Shown: piece by piece, positions 36,312 through 45,685 of the stretch | Position numbering within the stretch: position 1 is the first letter of the stretch | How the letters are laid out: the number at the start of each line of letters is the position of its first letter | Assembly (NCBI RefSeq): GCF_016735115.1 | Contig: NZ_JAERQJ010000007.1 | Coordinates: 143,897-207,896, forward strand | Reading direction: 5' to 3' | From: Aquimarina mytili | GTDB lineage: Bacteria > Bacteroidota > Bacteroidia > Flavobacteriales > Flavobacteriaceae | DNA length: 64,000 nucleotides | Notes under the pieces: model-generated | Told to the model about the DNA's origin: nothing | Seen by the model: the letters and a program-made list of their open reading frames with translations, nothing else | Database searches by the model: none | Program-made: the position numbers and the translations under genes

Positions 36312-37850
36312 ATGTCGAGAAAAACACTTTTTATAGCATTCGTAGTTTCCCTGGGGGGATTTTTATTTGGTTTTGATGCCGGAATTATCTCTGGAGTTAT
36401 GGAATATGCTGGTCCACAATTTGATTTGAATGTTGGTGAACTAGGCTGGGCAGTTAGCAGTCCATCTTTTGCAGCAATGATTGCTATGCTCATAGCGGGT
36501 AGGTTAAGCGATATCATAGGAAGAAAAAAGATACTGCTAATGGTAGCATTTTTATATGCATTATCCGCTTTATTATCGGCATATGCCATATCATATCATA
36601 TGCTTTGGATTGCCAGAATGATTGGTGGATTAGCTTTTGGAGCCGCCTTGATACTTGCTCCGACCTATATTGCTGAAATCTCAACCGCTAAAAACAGGGG
36701 AAAACTGGTTTCAATACAACAGTTAAATATAGTATTGGGTTTTTTCGGAGCATTTCTTTGTAATAACTATTTGAATGGTTTAAATAATGTTGAAGGTAGT
36801 TTTTTTACTGATGAAAGTGTGTGGAGATGGATGTTGGGAGTAGAGTTAATACCAGCCTTATTATATTTCATATTATTGTTTTTTGTTCCTAGAAGTCCAC
36901 GGTGGCTATTTGTAAAAGGAAAAGAAAGTGAGGCCAAAGATGTATTGGTTAGGTTGCATGGAGAATCTACTGCCAATATTGAAGCCGAAACAATTGCCAA
37001 TACTATCAATAAAGAAAAAAGTAATAAAAACGCTTCAATTTCTGAGTTATTTAAGCCAGCTATTCGTTTTATATTAATCGTTGGTTTAATTATAGGGGTA
37101 TTGCAGCAAATTACAGGTATTAATGCTATTTATTTTTATGCTACATCTATTTTTAAACAAACCGGAATAGGAACCAATGCTGCCTTTGCATCTGGTGTTT
37201 TATTAAGTTTTACTACAGTAGTCTTTACTATTGTTGCGATGTTCTTGATTGATAAATTAGGAAGAAGACCTTTACTTTTAATTGGAATCGGAGGTATAGC
37301 GGCTAGTTTATTATTATGTGCATATGGGTTTAATCAAGCTACGTACCAATTAACCAAAGACGAAATCGCGAAAATTCAGAATATTGATCAACAAAGTTTA
37401 TTACCAATTGCTAATAAGGTATATGATAATGATGTTGATTTTAAAAATGAAATGATAAAAAGCCTGGGTTCTCAAGAGTACGCAAAAAACGAAGGAGCGA
37501 TATTAGAAGCTGCTACAGATATGAATGCAACATTAGTATTAATAGGTATTTTAGGATTTATAGCTTGTTTTGCATTTTCGTTAGGACCGGTAATGTGGGT
37601 AATGCTATCAGAAATGTACCCAAATAGATATAGAGGTTTGGCGATAGGTTTTATAGGTTTTATCAATTCGTTTGCAAGTTGGATAGTGCAACAAATATTT
37701 CCATGGGAGCTAGCTACTTTAGGAAATGCAATGAGCTTCCTGATTTTTGGAACCATTGCACTTATAGGATTCTTTGTTTTGCTTAAGATATTGCCAGAAA
37801 CCAAAGGAAAATCACTTGAACAATTAGAAAAAGATTTGATTCTAAATTAA
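36312..37850 (+). CDS. MFS sugar porter (XylE/GLUT type)
   Basis: A 512-residue inner-membrane transporter with 12 predicted helices. Sugar-porter signatures are visible: GGFLFGFDAGIISG in helix 1, GRLSDIIGRKK after helix 2, RMIGGLAFGAA, PRSPRWL, the QQITGINAIYFY motif in helix 7, GRRPLLLIG and the closing PETKGKSLEQLE. A loop insertion of about 70 residues lies between helices 9 and 10. It probably imports xylose or short oligosaccharides with protons. The stop codon overlaps the GH43 ATG by one base, coupling import to intracellular hydrolysis. Confidence 0.92.
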   Translation: MSRKTLFIAFVVSLGGFLFGFDAGIISGVMEYAGPQFDLNVGELGWAVSSPSFAAMIAMLIAGRLSDIIGRKKILLMVAFLYALSALLSAYAISYHMLWIARMIGGLAFGAALILAPTYIAEISTAKNRGKLVSIQQLNIVLGFFGAFLCNNYLNGLNNVEGSFFTDESVWRWMLGVELIPALLYFILLFFVPRSPRWLFVKGKESEAKDVLVRLHGESTANIEAETIANTINKEKSNKNASISELFKPAIRFILIVGLIIGVLQQITGINAIYFYATSIFKQTGIGTNAAFASGVLLSFTTVVFTIVAMFLIDKLGRRPLLLIGIGGIAASLLLCAYGFNQATYQLTKDEIAKIQNIDQQSLLPIANKVYDNDVDFKNEMIKSLGSQEYAKNEGAILEAATDMNATLVLIGILGFIACFAFSLGPVMWVMLSEMYPNRYRGLAIGFIGFINSFASWIVQQIFPWELATLGNAMSFLIFGTIALIGFFVLLKILPETKGKSLEQLEKDLILN

Positions 37851-39454
37851 TGAGCGCAACAATACAAAATCCCATATTACGAGGTTTTAACCCTGATCCT
37901 TCAATCATAAGAGTTGGAGAGGATTATTATATAGCCACATCAACTTTTGAGTGGTTTCCAGGAGTGCAGATACATCATTCTAAAGATCTTAAAAACTGGA
38001 AAGTTATTGCGCATCCATTAAATCGTTTATCACAATTGGATCTAAAAGGAAATCCAGACTCTTGTGGCGTTTGGGCTCCGTGCTTATCCTATGATAATGG
38101 TATTTTTTATCTGGTGTATTCTAATGTAAGATCATTTGATGGGGTTTGGAAAGATACTCCTAATTATCTGGTAACTACTAATGATATTACAGGGGAGTGG
38201 TCAGATCCCGTGTATTTGAGTTCCAGAGGATTTGATGGTTCCATGTTTCATGATCATGACGGGAAGAAGTATTTCTTGAATATGTTAGTTGATCATCGAA
38301 AAAATAAACTTTTTGGAGGTATAGAACTGCAAGAATATGATCCACTACAAAAGAAACTGGTAGGAGAGGTACATTACTTACATTCAGGCTCATCTTTGGG
38401 ATGTACAGAAGGTCCTCATATCTTTAAAAAAGAAGAATATTATTACTTATTACTTGCCGAGGGTGGAACAGAATACGGTCATGCCGCGTCAATTGCAAGA
38501 TCAAAATCGGTATTAGGACCTTATGATGAATTTCACCCCAATACAGCAATTATTACTTGTGCATCTGATCCGTCTTATGACCTTCAGAAATCGGGGCATG
38601 GCGATTTTGTAGAAACTTCGGATGGGAGATGGTATTTTGTGTTTTTAGTGGGTAGGCCTTTATCAAAACTAGGTAGGTGTATTTTAGGGCGTGAAACGGC
38701 CATTGAAGAGATTGTATGGAAAGAAGATGGTTGGCCATATCTAAAGAGTGAATCAACATTACCTCGATTAGAAGTTCCTGTACCTGAAGTAGAAGAGTTT
38801 TCATTAGAAGATGCTTCAGTACGATATGATTTTAATACCGAAGAAGTATCAATCGACTTTCAGACGTTAAGAATTCCTATAGATGAGAATTGGTTAAGCC
38901 TTAAAGAAAGAAAAGGCTTTCTTAGGCTTAAAGGGAAAGAAAGCCTGACTTCTACTCATACTCAAGCGATGCTCGCCAGAAGAGTACAACATTTTAAAAC
39001 TGAAGCATCGACCATGATAGAATTTGATCCTGGTGATATATTAGAGATGGCTGGGTTAGTCTTTTACTACAATACGGGGTATTATCACTATCTGCATGTA
39101 ACTTCAAATTATAATGGAACCAAGAAGTTACTTCGAATTATTTCAGCTGATCATTTTGAGATGTCCGAACAGCAACAAGAAATAGATATAACAGGGCAAG
39201 ATAAGATTATTTTGAAAGGAGTTTTGGATCATGATCAACTTCAATTTTATTACAGGATTAGTGATGAAACTAATTTCTATCCTATAGGAGAAACATTAGA
39301 TGCAAGTATATTGTCTGATGACTATGTGCGAGAAAGAGATGAACGGTACAGACCCGCATTTACAGGAATGTTTGTCGGGATGTGTTGTCAGGATTTATCA
39401 TATAATAAGAAACATGCCGATTTTGATTGGTTTGAGTATAAAGAAATACATTAA
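37850..39454 (+). CDS. GH43 beta-xylosidase, cytoplasmic
   Basis: A 534-residue enzyme without a signal peptide. The five-bladed propeller spans about residues 1-310 with the three catalytic acids visible: Asp16 in NPDPSII, Asp129 in FDGSMFHD (pKa modulator) and Glu187 in CTEGPH. A C-terminal concanavalin-like domain (about 325-534) is the GH43_C2 module typical of exo-acting beta-xylosidases. It should release xylose from short xylo-oligosaccharides after import. GH43 includes beta-1,3-xylosidases from marine bacteria, so linkage is open. It is coupled to the MFS porter by a TAATG overlap. Confidence 0.9.
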   Translation: MSATIQNPILRGFNPDPSIIRVGEDYYIATSTFEWFPGVQIHHSKDLKNWKVIAHPLNRLSQLDLKGNPDSCGVWAPCLSYDNGIFYLVYSNVRSFDGVWKDTPNYLVTTNDITGEWSDPVYLSSRGFDGSMFHDHDGKKYFLNMLVDHRKNKLFGGIELQEYDPLQKKLVGEVHYLHSGSSLGCTEGPHIFKKEEYYYLLLAEGGTEYGHAASIARSKSVLGPYDEFHPNTAIITCASDPSYDLQKSGHGDFVETSDGRWYFVFLVGRPLSKLGRCILGRETAIEEIVWKEDGWPYLKSESTLPRLEVPVPEVEEFSLEDASVRYDFNTEEVSIDFQTLRIPIDENWLSLKERKGFLRLKGKESLTSTHTQAMLARRVQHFKTEASTMIEFDPGDILEMAGLVFYYNTGYYHYLHVTSNYNGTKKLLRIISADHFEMSEQQQEIDITGQDKIILKGVLDHDQLQFYYRISDETNFYPIGETLDASILSDDYVRERDERYRPAFTGMFVGMCCQDLSYNKKHADFDWFEYKEIH

Positions 39455-39465
39455 AAAAAGCAGCT

Positions 39466-40614
39466 ATGTACAAAAAGATTATTGCACTACTATGTATCTG
39501 TATATTTTGGGGATGCAACCAGAAAACGAATAAAGATCCAGAAGCAAATGAAGAAACAAATACCCAAAAAGAAGTAATACCGAAAAGAAAACTTGCAAAG
39601 TTTGAACCCGACGAGGGAAAAGTGCTTCTTTTTGTTGGGCAAGAATTAGAAGCAGTAGGTGGGTTAGAAAAATACAATGATGGTTATCTCGATCATTTTG
39701 ACAGACCAGCGGGTTGGACTACGTATACTAATATAAATCCAGGAGAAAACTCTTTTGGAAGAATACAAGAAGGGCTCGATGGGATATATGATACTCATGA
39801 TTGGGGAGATAATGACTATAACGTGAGCCTGCAATTGGCAGACGAAGATTATAAGGATATGGCGCTGGCCATTGGACTTCAATTTGTAAATCATGAAGAA
39901 AAAGTTGCCGATGGCACCCATGATAAGTACATCAATGCTTTAGCTGATTTTTTACTGTCACTTGGTAGAAGACCTGTCTTCCTGCGTATTGCTTATGAGT
40001 TTGACGGTGAACCATGGAACCATTATGATCAAAAAAGTACAATAAAAGCGTACCAAAGAATGGTCGATATGATTCGAGCCAAAGGGGTTACAAATACCGC
40101 TTTTGTATGGCAATCCACGGGTTTTATGTCTCCCGAAGATGGACAGTTAGAAGCTTGGTATCCTGGAGATGACTATGTAGATTGGTTAGGATTTTCTTTT
40201 TTTAATCGCTGGGAAGAACAAAAAATGATTGCATTTGCTCGTAAAAAAGGAAAGCCCGTATTTATTGCCGAAGCATCTCCTACTATTTCGGCACCTGATG
40301 CCAAAACGACCGGAAATACCATTGAAACACAATTGAGTAACCCTGAGCAAGCGGAAGAAGCCTGGCAAAAATGGTTTATACCATTCTTTAAAACTATAGA
40401 TGAAAATCTGGATGTAGTAAAAGCGGTTCATTATATAAATTGCCACTGGGATTCGCATCCTATGTGGTATGATAATCCAACGTTTAAGAATATCGATGCA
40501 AGATTGCATCTTAGTGATTCTATAAGTAATCGTTGGAGAAAAATTACTTCAGATCCGAAGTATATTAAATCTTCTCCATGCTTATATGATCAACTTTGGA
40601 ACAAAGCTCAATAA
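39466..40614 (+). CDS. GH26 lipoprotein, probable beta-1,3-xylanase
   Basis: A 382-residue lipoprotein: short signal peptide with lipobox FWGC (Cys17), a Glu/Asn/Thr-rich linker and a GH26 barrel (about residues 45-375). Catalytic candidates are Glu178 in FLRIAYEFDG (acid/base) and Glu269 in VFIAEASP (nucleophile). GH26 beta-mannanases and lichenases have a His-Glu pair at the first site; the YEFDG form and the WYPGDDYVDW segment are those I associate with beta-1,3-xylanases. It is the surface endo-enzyme of the locus. The 3' end overlaps the probable start of the epimerase gene. Confidence 0.85.
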   Translation: MYKKIIALLCICIFWGCNQKTNKDPEANEETNTQKEVIPKRKLAKFEPDEGKVLLFVGQELEAVGGLEKYNDGYLDHFDRPAGWTTYTNINPGENSFGRIQEGLDGIYDTHDWGDNDYNVSLQLADEDYKDMALAIGLQFVNHEEKVADGTHDKYINALADFLLSLGRRPVFLRIAYEFDGEPWNHYDQKSTIKAYQRMVDMIRAKGVTNTAFVWQSTGFMSPEDGQLEAWYPGDDYVDWLGFSFFNRWEEQKMIAFARKKGKPVFIAEASPTISAPDAKTTGNTIETQLSNPEQAEEAWQKWFIPFFKTIDENLDVVKAVHYINCHWDSHPMWYDNPTFKNIDARLHLSDSISNRWRKITSDPKYIKSSPCLYDQLWNKAQ

Positions 40615-41669
40615 AGAATTTGAAATTGAAGACAAAAACTAGAAGAATAAAACAGAAATCATATGGTTTTCATAACCAAAACGAGCTTCTGATCTTATCG
40701 ATAAAGAATGATCATGGTGCGAGATTACGCATTACCAACTTTGCAGCCACAATCATGAGCTTAGAAGTCCCAGATAAAAATGGTAAACTGACTAATGTTG
40801 TGGTTGGTTTGGATTCTCTACAAGACTATATCAATATGTCAAGAAACAAGGTGTCTAAATACCTTGGGGCTTCAATAGGAAGATATGCAGGGAGAATTTC
40901 TAACGGAAAAATACGGGTGAACGATCACAATTATATACTCTATAATGAAAAGGGAGTTCATTTACATGGAGGAAAGAATGGTTTTGATGAACGAGTTTGG
41001 GAGGTTGATTATATTGATGAGGATGAATTATCCATCTCTCTTTCGTATTTCAGTGAACATTTGGAAGAAGGATATCCTGGTAACCTTAGAGTGAAGGTAA
41101 TCTATCAATTGACCAATGATAATGAATTGAAGATTACATACCAGGCAATTTCGGATCAGGATACTGTAGTTAATCTAACTAATCATGCATATTATAATTT
41201 GAATGGAAACAACACAATTACCGATCATGTACTTCAACTACATTGTAGTCGTTATTTAGAAGTAGATGCTAAACAACTACCTACAGGGGTTGATAAATCC
41301 ATAGTCGATACAAAATTTGATTTTTGCATTCCCAAAAAACTAAATGTATTAAAAACCAAAGGAAGTATTGATGATACTTTGATTTTTGATCCCGAAAAAG
41401 ATCCAAAAATTATCATTAGTGCCGAAGAAAGCGGTATTACAATGAAGGTTCATACGAATCAACCTTCAGTTGTGATGTATACGCCAGAAGAGTTTCCGGA
41501 TTGGAATTTTAGAAAAGGAACTTTTTATCATAAATTTCCGGCAGTTTGTTTTGAAACTCAAAATTATCCTGACGCTCCCAATCACAATAATTTTCCATCC
41601 GCGTTTATAAAAGCTGGTGAGCTTTATGAAAATCGGAGTGTTTTCAGTTTTAGTAAAAAAGATATTTAG
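40596..41669 (+). CDS. Aldose 1-epimerase (mutarotase) with a non-ATG start
   Basis: A protein of about 357 residues of the galactose-mutarotase fold. Key motifs: ITNFAATIMSLEVPDKNG, LGASIGRYAGRI, the catalytic His in LTNHAYYNLNG and the catalytic Glu in CFETQNYPDAPNH. No ATG occurs before about residue 54, which is inside the conserved fold, so translation must start at a TTG (40596, or 40620/40626), overlapping the GH26 gene. It should speed anomer exchange of xylose for XylA. It has no signal peptide. It ends in a 4-bp tail-to-tail overlap with the lacI-type gene. Confidence 0.88.
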   Translation: MEQSSIKNLKLKTKTRRIKQKSYGFHNQNELLILSIKNDHGARLRITNFAATIMSLEVPDKNGKLTNVVVGLDSLQDYINMSRNKVSKYLGASIGRYAGRISNGKIRVNDHNYILYNEKGVHLHGGKNGFDERVWEVDYIDEDELSISLSYFSEHLEEGYPGNLRVKVIYQLTNDNELKITYQAISDQDTVVNLTNHAYYNLNGNNTITDHVLQLHCSRYLEVDAKQLPTGVDKSIVDTKFDFCIPKKLNVLKTKGSIDDTLIFDPEKDPKIIISAEESGITMKVHTNQPSVVMYTPEEFPDWNFRKGTFYHKFPAVCFETQNYPDAPNHNNFPSAFIKAGELYENRSVFSFSKKDI

Positions 41670-42700
41670 TAGGGCAAAGGTTTTGTTGTTTCTCGTTCAA
41701 TCAGGTTCGTTTTTATCACTTTAGTGGTATGAGATGTTTCAGAATTTTCATTTTCTAATTTCTCTATGAGCATTTTTGTGGCCGTTTCACCCAAATAGAT
41801 ACCATGTTGGCTAATTGTAGTAATTGCAGGTGTAACATGCCTTGGGAGAACACCATTAGTAAATCCGATAATGGAGATATCTTCTGGAACTTTATATCCT
41901 TTTGAACGTACCATCCTTAGAGTACTTACGGCAGAATCTTCTTCAAGACAAAGCATGGCATCTACTTTTCTAGAATCCAGAAGTATTTTTAATAAGGTAT
42001 CTATATCATTAAACTCATCTACTTTCAGAATTAAGGATTCATCTATGGGCAAGTTAGCTTCTAGAAGTGCTTTTTTATACCCTTCTAACCTTAATTTTCC
42101 AACACTTAGATTATGAATAGTAGAAACAATGGCTATATTTTTACACCCTGTTTCTATAAAATGATTCGTAGCATTGTATGCACCATCTTTATCATTAACA
42201 ATAACTTTATCGCATTCTATCTCATCAGTTACTCGATCAAACATTATAATAGGAATACCTTGATTAATGGTGTTTTGAAAGTGACTAAAATTTTGTTTTA
42301 CTTGTGTTTCTTCAGCAATTGATAAAATAAAACCGTCTAGAGCAGAATTTTTGAGGAGCTCCATGGCGCTTACCTCTTTTTCATAGGATTCATTAGAAAT
42401 ACACGTGATAAGATTATATCCTTTTTCGGTGGCAATTTTTTCAATACCTACGAATACTTTGGTGAAAAAATGATTTAAAATATTTGGAATAATAACTCCA
42501 ATAGTTTTGGTTTTCTTGTTTTGTAAGTTTAGTGCAATACTATTAGGTTTATAATGGTGCTTCTTGGCATACTCTTGAATCTTTGCTTTAGTCTTAATAC
42601 TTATCTCATAACTATCATTTAGAGCCTTAGAAACTGTAGCAATTGAGACATTAAACTCATTTGCTATATCTTTTAAAGTTATTCTTTTCTTCTTAGTCAT
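41666..42700 (-). CDS. LacI family transcriptional regulator
   Basis: A 344-residue regulator from the ATG at 42700; an upstream TTG adds 11 residues without support. The N-terminal helix-turn-helix ITLKDIANEFNVSIATVSKALND (about residues 6-28) and hinge helix (about 45-60, NSIALNLQNKKT) are typical. The sugar-binding domain spans about 62-335. It is convergent with the long plus-strand PUL block and most likely senses xylose or a xylo-oligosaccharide. Three CG-centred 14-bp palindromes in PUL control regions are candidate operators. Confidence 0.92.
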   Translation of the reverse strand: MTKKKRITLKDIANEFNVSIATVSKALNDSYEISIKTKAKIQEYAKKHHYKPNSIALNLQNKKTKTIGVIIPNILNHFFTKVFVGIEKIATEKGYNLITCISNESYEKEVSAMELLKNSALDGFILSIAEETQVKQNFSHFQNTINQGIPIIMFDRVTDEIECDKVIVNDKDGAYNATNHFIETGCKNIAIVSTIHNLSVGKLRLEGYKKALLEANLPIDESLILKVDEFNDIDTLLKILLDSRKVDAMLCLEEDSAVSTLRMVRSKGYKVPEDISIIGFTNGVLPRHVTPAITTISQHGIYLGETATKMLIEKLENENSETSHTTKVIKTNLIERETTKPLPY

Positions 42701-42759
42701 TACATAAAAATAATATGCCTTCGATTTATGCAAAAGATGGCAATAATTTCAATAAAAGT

Positions 42760-42796
42760 AATAAGGGTTTGGTAGTTTTATAACCAAACCCTTATT
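42760..42796. terminator. Hairpin between the lacI-type and EF-hand lipoprotein genes
   Basis: A 14-bp perfect stem (AATAAGGGTTTGGT at 42760-42773 with 42783-42796) and 9-base loop. It lies 55 bases beyond the 3' end of the EF-hand lipoprotein gene and upstream of the lacI-type gene. The T run is weak on the minus strand. Confidence 0.65.
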
Positions 42797-42850
42797 ATCA
42801 TTTAGGGCAATATACAACTAATAAGTTGCGAATCTAAACATGGGGAATTT

Positions 42851-43891
42851 TTAATTATTTGAATCATATCTTTTGGATGCCGCATTTACACCTGGTTGCC
42901 ATGTTCTGGTAAAATTAGCCATATTATCCTGAACTATTTGTGGCAAGTCTCCTGCATACTTATCTAATGCACCATCACCTAAATATAATCCTACATACGC
43001 TAGTACATCATCTGTAGCAAGTCCACCATTTATGGTAAAGATGGGTTCAAGATTTAGTACTTGACGTGGGTCAGAACCTTTTGCCTGACTAGCTTCATTT
43101 CTTGTTAAAATACCATCATTATTGGTATCAAGTAAATCAGCAAATTCTGTGGCAAATTGATCACCGGTTTTACCATTGATATTGATGTTTATGAATAAGG
43201 CTTTCATATATATAAGGAAATCACTTTTTGTCATTGTAGGATTAATAGACGGTACATTTCCTTGATAACCACTTTGGGCGATAAATTGATCATCGATGTT
43301 AACACCTAAATTTCTTTCAATATCTAAAACAGCTTCTTTTGTATTACAAGGGTTACTTACCACTCCTTTAGAGCTTACAAATAAGCCGTCACTGTTCATA
43401 CATCCACTTCCGTTTGCAACGACAGTTACACAGGCTGTATTATTTGGATCATAATTAAATTCTCCACATGGTGTTCCGCCGTCACCGTTACCATCGCCGT
43501 TACCACCGCCGTTATCTCCTCCACCATTTCCATCTTCATTACAACCACCTGCTTGTGCCTGGTTAGCATCTGTCCAGCATTGCCCGCAAGCCGAGTATGG
43601 GTGAGAAGAAGGGCAATTATTGTTTTGATCGCCACCATTATCTCCGCCGCCGTTATCGCCACCACCGTTATTGCCTCCGGTGTCATTACAACCTCCAGAT
43701 TGTGCTTGGTTAGCATCAACCCAACATGCTCCACATGCTTCATAAGGGTGTGAGCTAGGGCAGCTCGCTTTGCCAGTTGCATCTATAATTTTTGGGACGG
43801 AAGCATCTGAATCGAATCCATCACTTTCACAAGCGACTGTTACTACTAATAGTAACATAGAAAAAATAACTAAGTTAAATACATGTTTCAT
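42851..43891 (-). CDS. Cys-rich EF-hand lipoprotein of the PUL, unknown function
   Basis: A 346-residue lipoprotein (lipobox VTVAC, Cys about 21). After the anchor come two copies of a 26-residue Cys-rich unit, CPSSHPY.ACG.CW.DANQAQ.GGCN (about residues 43-69 and 93-118), separated by Gly/Asp/Asn-rich linkers. A C-terminal domain (about 140-346) includes one EF-hand-like calcium loop DTNNDGILTRNEA (about 252-264). The same Cys-rich unit recurs in the large GH26 protein encoded nearby, which ties this lipoprotein to glycan processing. No enzyme motif is seen; a surface binding role is my inference. Confidence 0.75.
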   Translation of the reverse strand: MKHVFNLVIFSMLLLVVTVACESDGFDSDASVPKIIDATGKASCPSSHPYEACGACWVDANQAQSGGCNDTGGNNGGGDNGGGDNGGDQNNNCPSSHPYSACGQCWTDANQAQAGGCNEDGNGGGDNGGGNGDGNGDGGTPCGEFNYDPNNTACVTVVANGSGCMNSDGLFVSSKGVVSNPCNTKEAVLDIERNLGVNIDDQFIAQSGYQGNVPSINPTMTKSDFLIYMKALFINININGKTGDQFATEFADLLDTNNDGILTRNEASQAKGSDPRQVLNLEPIFTINGGLATDDVLAYVGLYLGDGALDKYAGDLPQIVQDNMANFTRTWQPGVNAASKRYDSNN

Positions 43892-43931
43892 TTCTTACAA
43901 TTTTAATGTTTACTTACAAAATTTAGTTGAT

Positions 43932-43962
43932 ACATAAAGTTGTATTACCTAATACTTTATGT
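43932..43962. promoter_or_regulatory. Inverted repeat in the divergent lipoprotein control region
   Basis: ACATAAAGT (43932-43940) and ACTTTATGT (43954-43962) form a perfect 9-bp inverted repeat with a 13-base spacer, 41 bases upstream of the EF-hand lipoprotein gene. It could be an operator or a leader hairpin. Confidence 0.4.
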
Positions 43963-43976
43963 TGTTTTTTAACGAA

Positions 43977-43990
43977 CTCAATCGTTTGAG
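43977..43990. promoter_or_regulatory. Putative LacI-type operator between divergent lipoprotein genes
   Basis: CTCAATCGTTTGAG is palindromic at all but two symmetric positions and is centred on CG. It resembles the 14-mers at 20529 and 53165. It lies between the EF-hand lipoprotein gene and the CxxCH lipoprotein gene and could control both. Confidence 0.35.
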
Positions 43991-44142
43991 CTAATTTCGT
44001 CAAAAATGCTGTTCTGTTGATAGTTACTAATACTTTTACAGTTCCTAATCCATACACTTTTACCACGCATTTTGTGTAAAACGCAATATTGAGCCTATTT
44101 TTTTATATAAAATTCTGTTTTTTTGCTAAAAAAATAAGATTA

Positions 44143-45573
44143 ATGAAGTTAATATCTAGTCGCATAATTTCGGGATTAACCTTTATCATAGTATTAAGTT
44201 GTAACTCTGTGACAAACGAAAAAAAACAGTCAATAGTACAATCTTCAGATAAGTATGTAAGTACAGGAGGCAAGCGTAACGGAAAATTATTGTGCCCAAA
44301 TACGGTTAATGATGTTATTGTAACATTGAATAGTTTGGATTCTCAAGCAAAACCAGGAGACCCCGAAATGACAATCAAAGGAATTTTGGAGTTTATTCAG
44401 AAAAATAAAATCAACACGATTCCAGAGTTATTGAATCAACTACCAGCGCATTATCAAAATAATTTTTCTCTTGTAGAACATACTAAAGGAGAAGGACAAT
44501 CGAATTTGCGATTTCCAAGGATTGTTTTATTTGGGCCTGATGGAAGGTTTTTAATGAATATTAGTACAAAACCGGATGACCCAAAGCATGATTTATTGGA
44601 TTGTGCAGAGCTTAATGAAGAAACAGGCGTATGGGAGTTCTCTCAATTCGATTTTACAGAAGAAGAGCCAAAACTACATAGAAGTCCTGAATCCTGTATT
44701 CGATGTCATGGAGATAAACCAAGACCGGTTTGGGGAACCAATATGGATTGGCCGGGGGTTTTTGGCGATAATGAAGCTGCTGGTCCTAATGGCGAAGCTT
44801 TATCGTATAAACATGTATTAAGAATGCGAGAAATTATTGATGGGAAGACATATTCTGATCGATTCGATTTTTTAAAATGGTCAGATCAAAAATTAAGCTC
44901 AGGGGGTATTAGGCGTATCGCAGATCATGCTTTTGGAGCTGAGTTATTGATATCTAATATGGCTATGGGGACTGCAACTGCAAGAGGAGTATTTAAAAGA
45001 ATGAAAAACGAGAATCCAAAAAAGTATAAACAAACTAGAGAAGCATTATTATTATTGGGTTATGAATATATGATTAATGGTATCTTAAGTGATAATGAAA
45101 AAACTAGTTTAGAAAAAGTGATTGAAGATCATGGAGGGTCTGGTAAAACTGTAGATGATTTGTTTTTGGTGTTGGGAATTGATACCAAGGAAGCATTTTC
45201 GTTAAGCACTTTGGCAAAAGAAGAGCCACCGAAGACAAATTGGAGTCTGGGGGCAGGTGATTTATATGAACAGGTATTACTACAAATATTACATGATTTG
45301 GCTATAGATGATCATGCTTTGAATGAGTTACTAATTTCGGTTCCTAATACTCCTGGTATTTTTGGTTGCAAAGATTTAGGGAAGAATATAAAAGAAGTGA
45401 TTGATTTTAAAATGCTTCATATGCATCAATTACTAGGGCGTTCTAGATATGAAGTTAATAAGGTATATTATTCTCAAGATTCTGAAAATATAAAAGCAAA
45501 AGTTTTTGTTCCCGCTTATGAAAAAATAGTCCCGTATTTAAAAAAGAAAATAGGGATTAGCAATGTACTATAA
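44143..45573 (+). CDS. CxxCH-containing lipoprotein, possible mono-heme cytochrome c
   Basis: A 476-residue predicted lipoprotein. The ATG at 44143 gives a signal peptide ending in VLSC; an upstream in-frame start is less likely. One heme-binding motif ESCIRCHGDKPRPVWG (Cys185, Cys188, His189) is present, followed by a mostly helical region without other motifs. I recall similar proteins in marine and predatory bacteria, annotated only as hypothetical or cytochrome-like. It lies between two PUL genes and is convergent with the large GH26 gene. A redox role in glycan use would be speculative. Confidence 0.7.
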   Translation: MKLISSRIISGLTFIIVLSCNSVTNEKKQSIVQSSDKYVSTGGKRNGKLLCPNTVNDVIVTLNSLDSQAKPGDPEMTIKGILEFIQKNKINTIPELLNQLPAHYQNNFSLVEHTKGEGQSNLRFPRIVLFGPDGRFLMNISTKPDDPKHDLLDCAELNEETGVWEFSQFDFTEEEPKLHRSPESCIRCHGDKPRPVWGTNMDWPGVFGDNEAAGPNGEALSYKHVLRMREIIDGKTYSDRFDFLKWSDQKLSSGGIRRIADHAFGAELLISNMAMGTATARGVFKRMKNENPKKYKQTREALLLLGYEYMINGILSDNEKTSLEKVIEDHGGSGKTVDDLFLVLGIDTKEAFSLSTLAKEEPPKTNWSLGAGDLYEQVLLQILHDLAIDDHALNELLISVPNTPGIFGCKDLGKNIKEVIDFKMLHMHQLLGRSRYEVNKVYYSQDSENIKAKVFVPAYEKIVPYLKKKIGISNVL

Positions 45574-45600
45574 ATTAACAACCAACCAAAATACATAATG

Positions 45601-45634
45601 AAGGGTTGATTCTGTAAGAATCAACCCTTTTGTT
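45601..45634. terminator. Bidirectional terminator between CxxCH and large GH26 genes
   Basis: A 12-bp perfect stem (AAGGGTTGATTC at 45601-45612 with 45618-45629) and 5-base loop, followed by T residues, between two convergent genes. Confidence 0.85.
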
Positions 45635-45685
45635 ATAAGCAATTAGTATCACAAGAAGACTATCCCCCTTGTAAATTGAGTTTGA

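Noticed and set aside
39466..40614. A beta-mannanase assignment for the GH26 proteins
   Set aside because: Mannanases of GH26 carry a His-Glu pair at the acid/base site; here it is Tyr-Glu-Phe-Asp-Gly. The locus also has no mannose pathway genes but does have xylA and xylB.
43426..43782. Low-complexity GGNNGGGD-type repeats that look like a tandem repeat array
   Set aside because: They encode the Gly/Asp/Asn linkers between Cys-rich units of the EF-hand lipoprotein. They are irregular and have no spacers, so they are not a CRISPR or mobile repeat.
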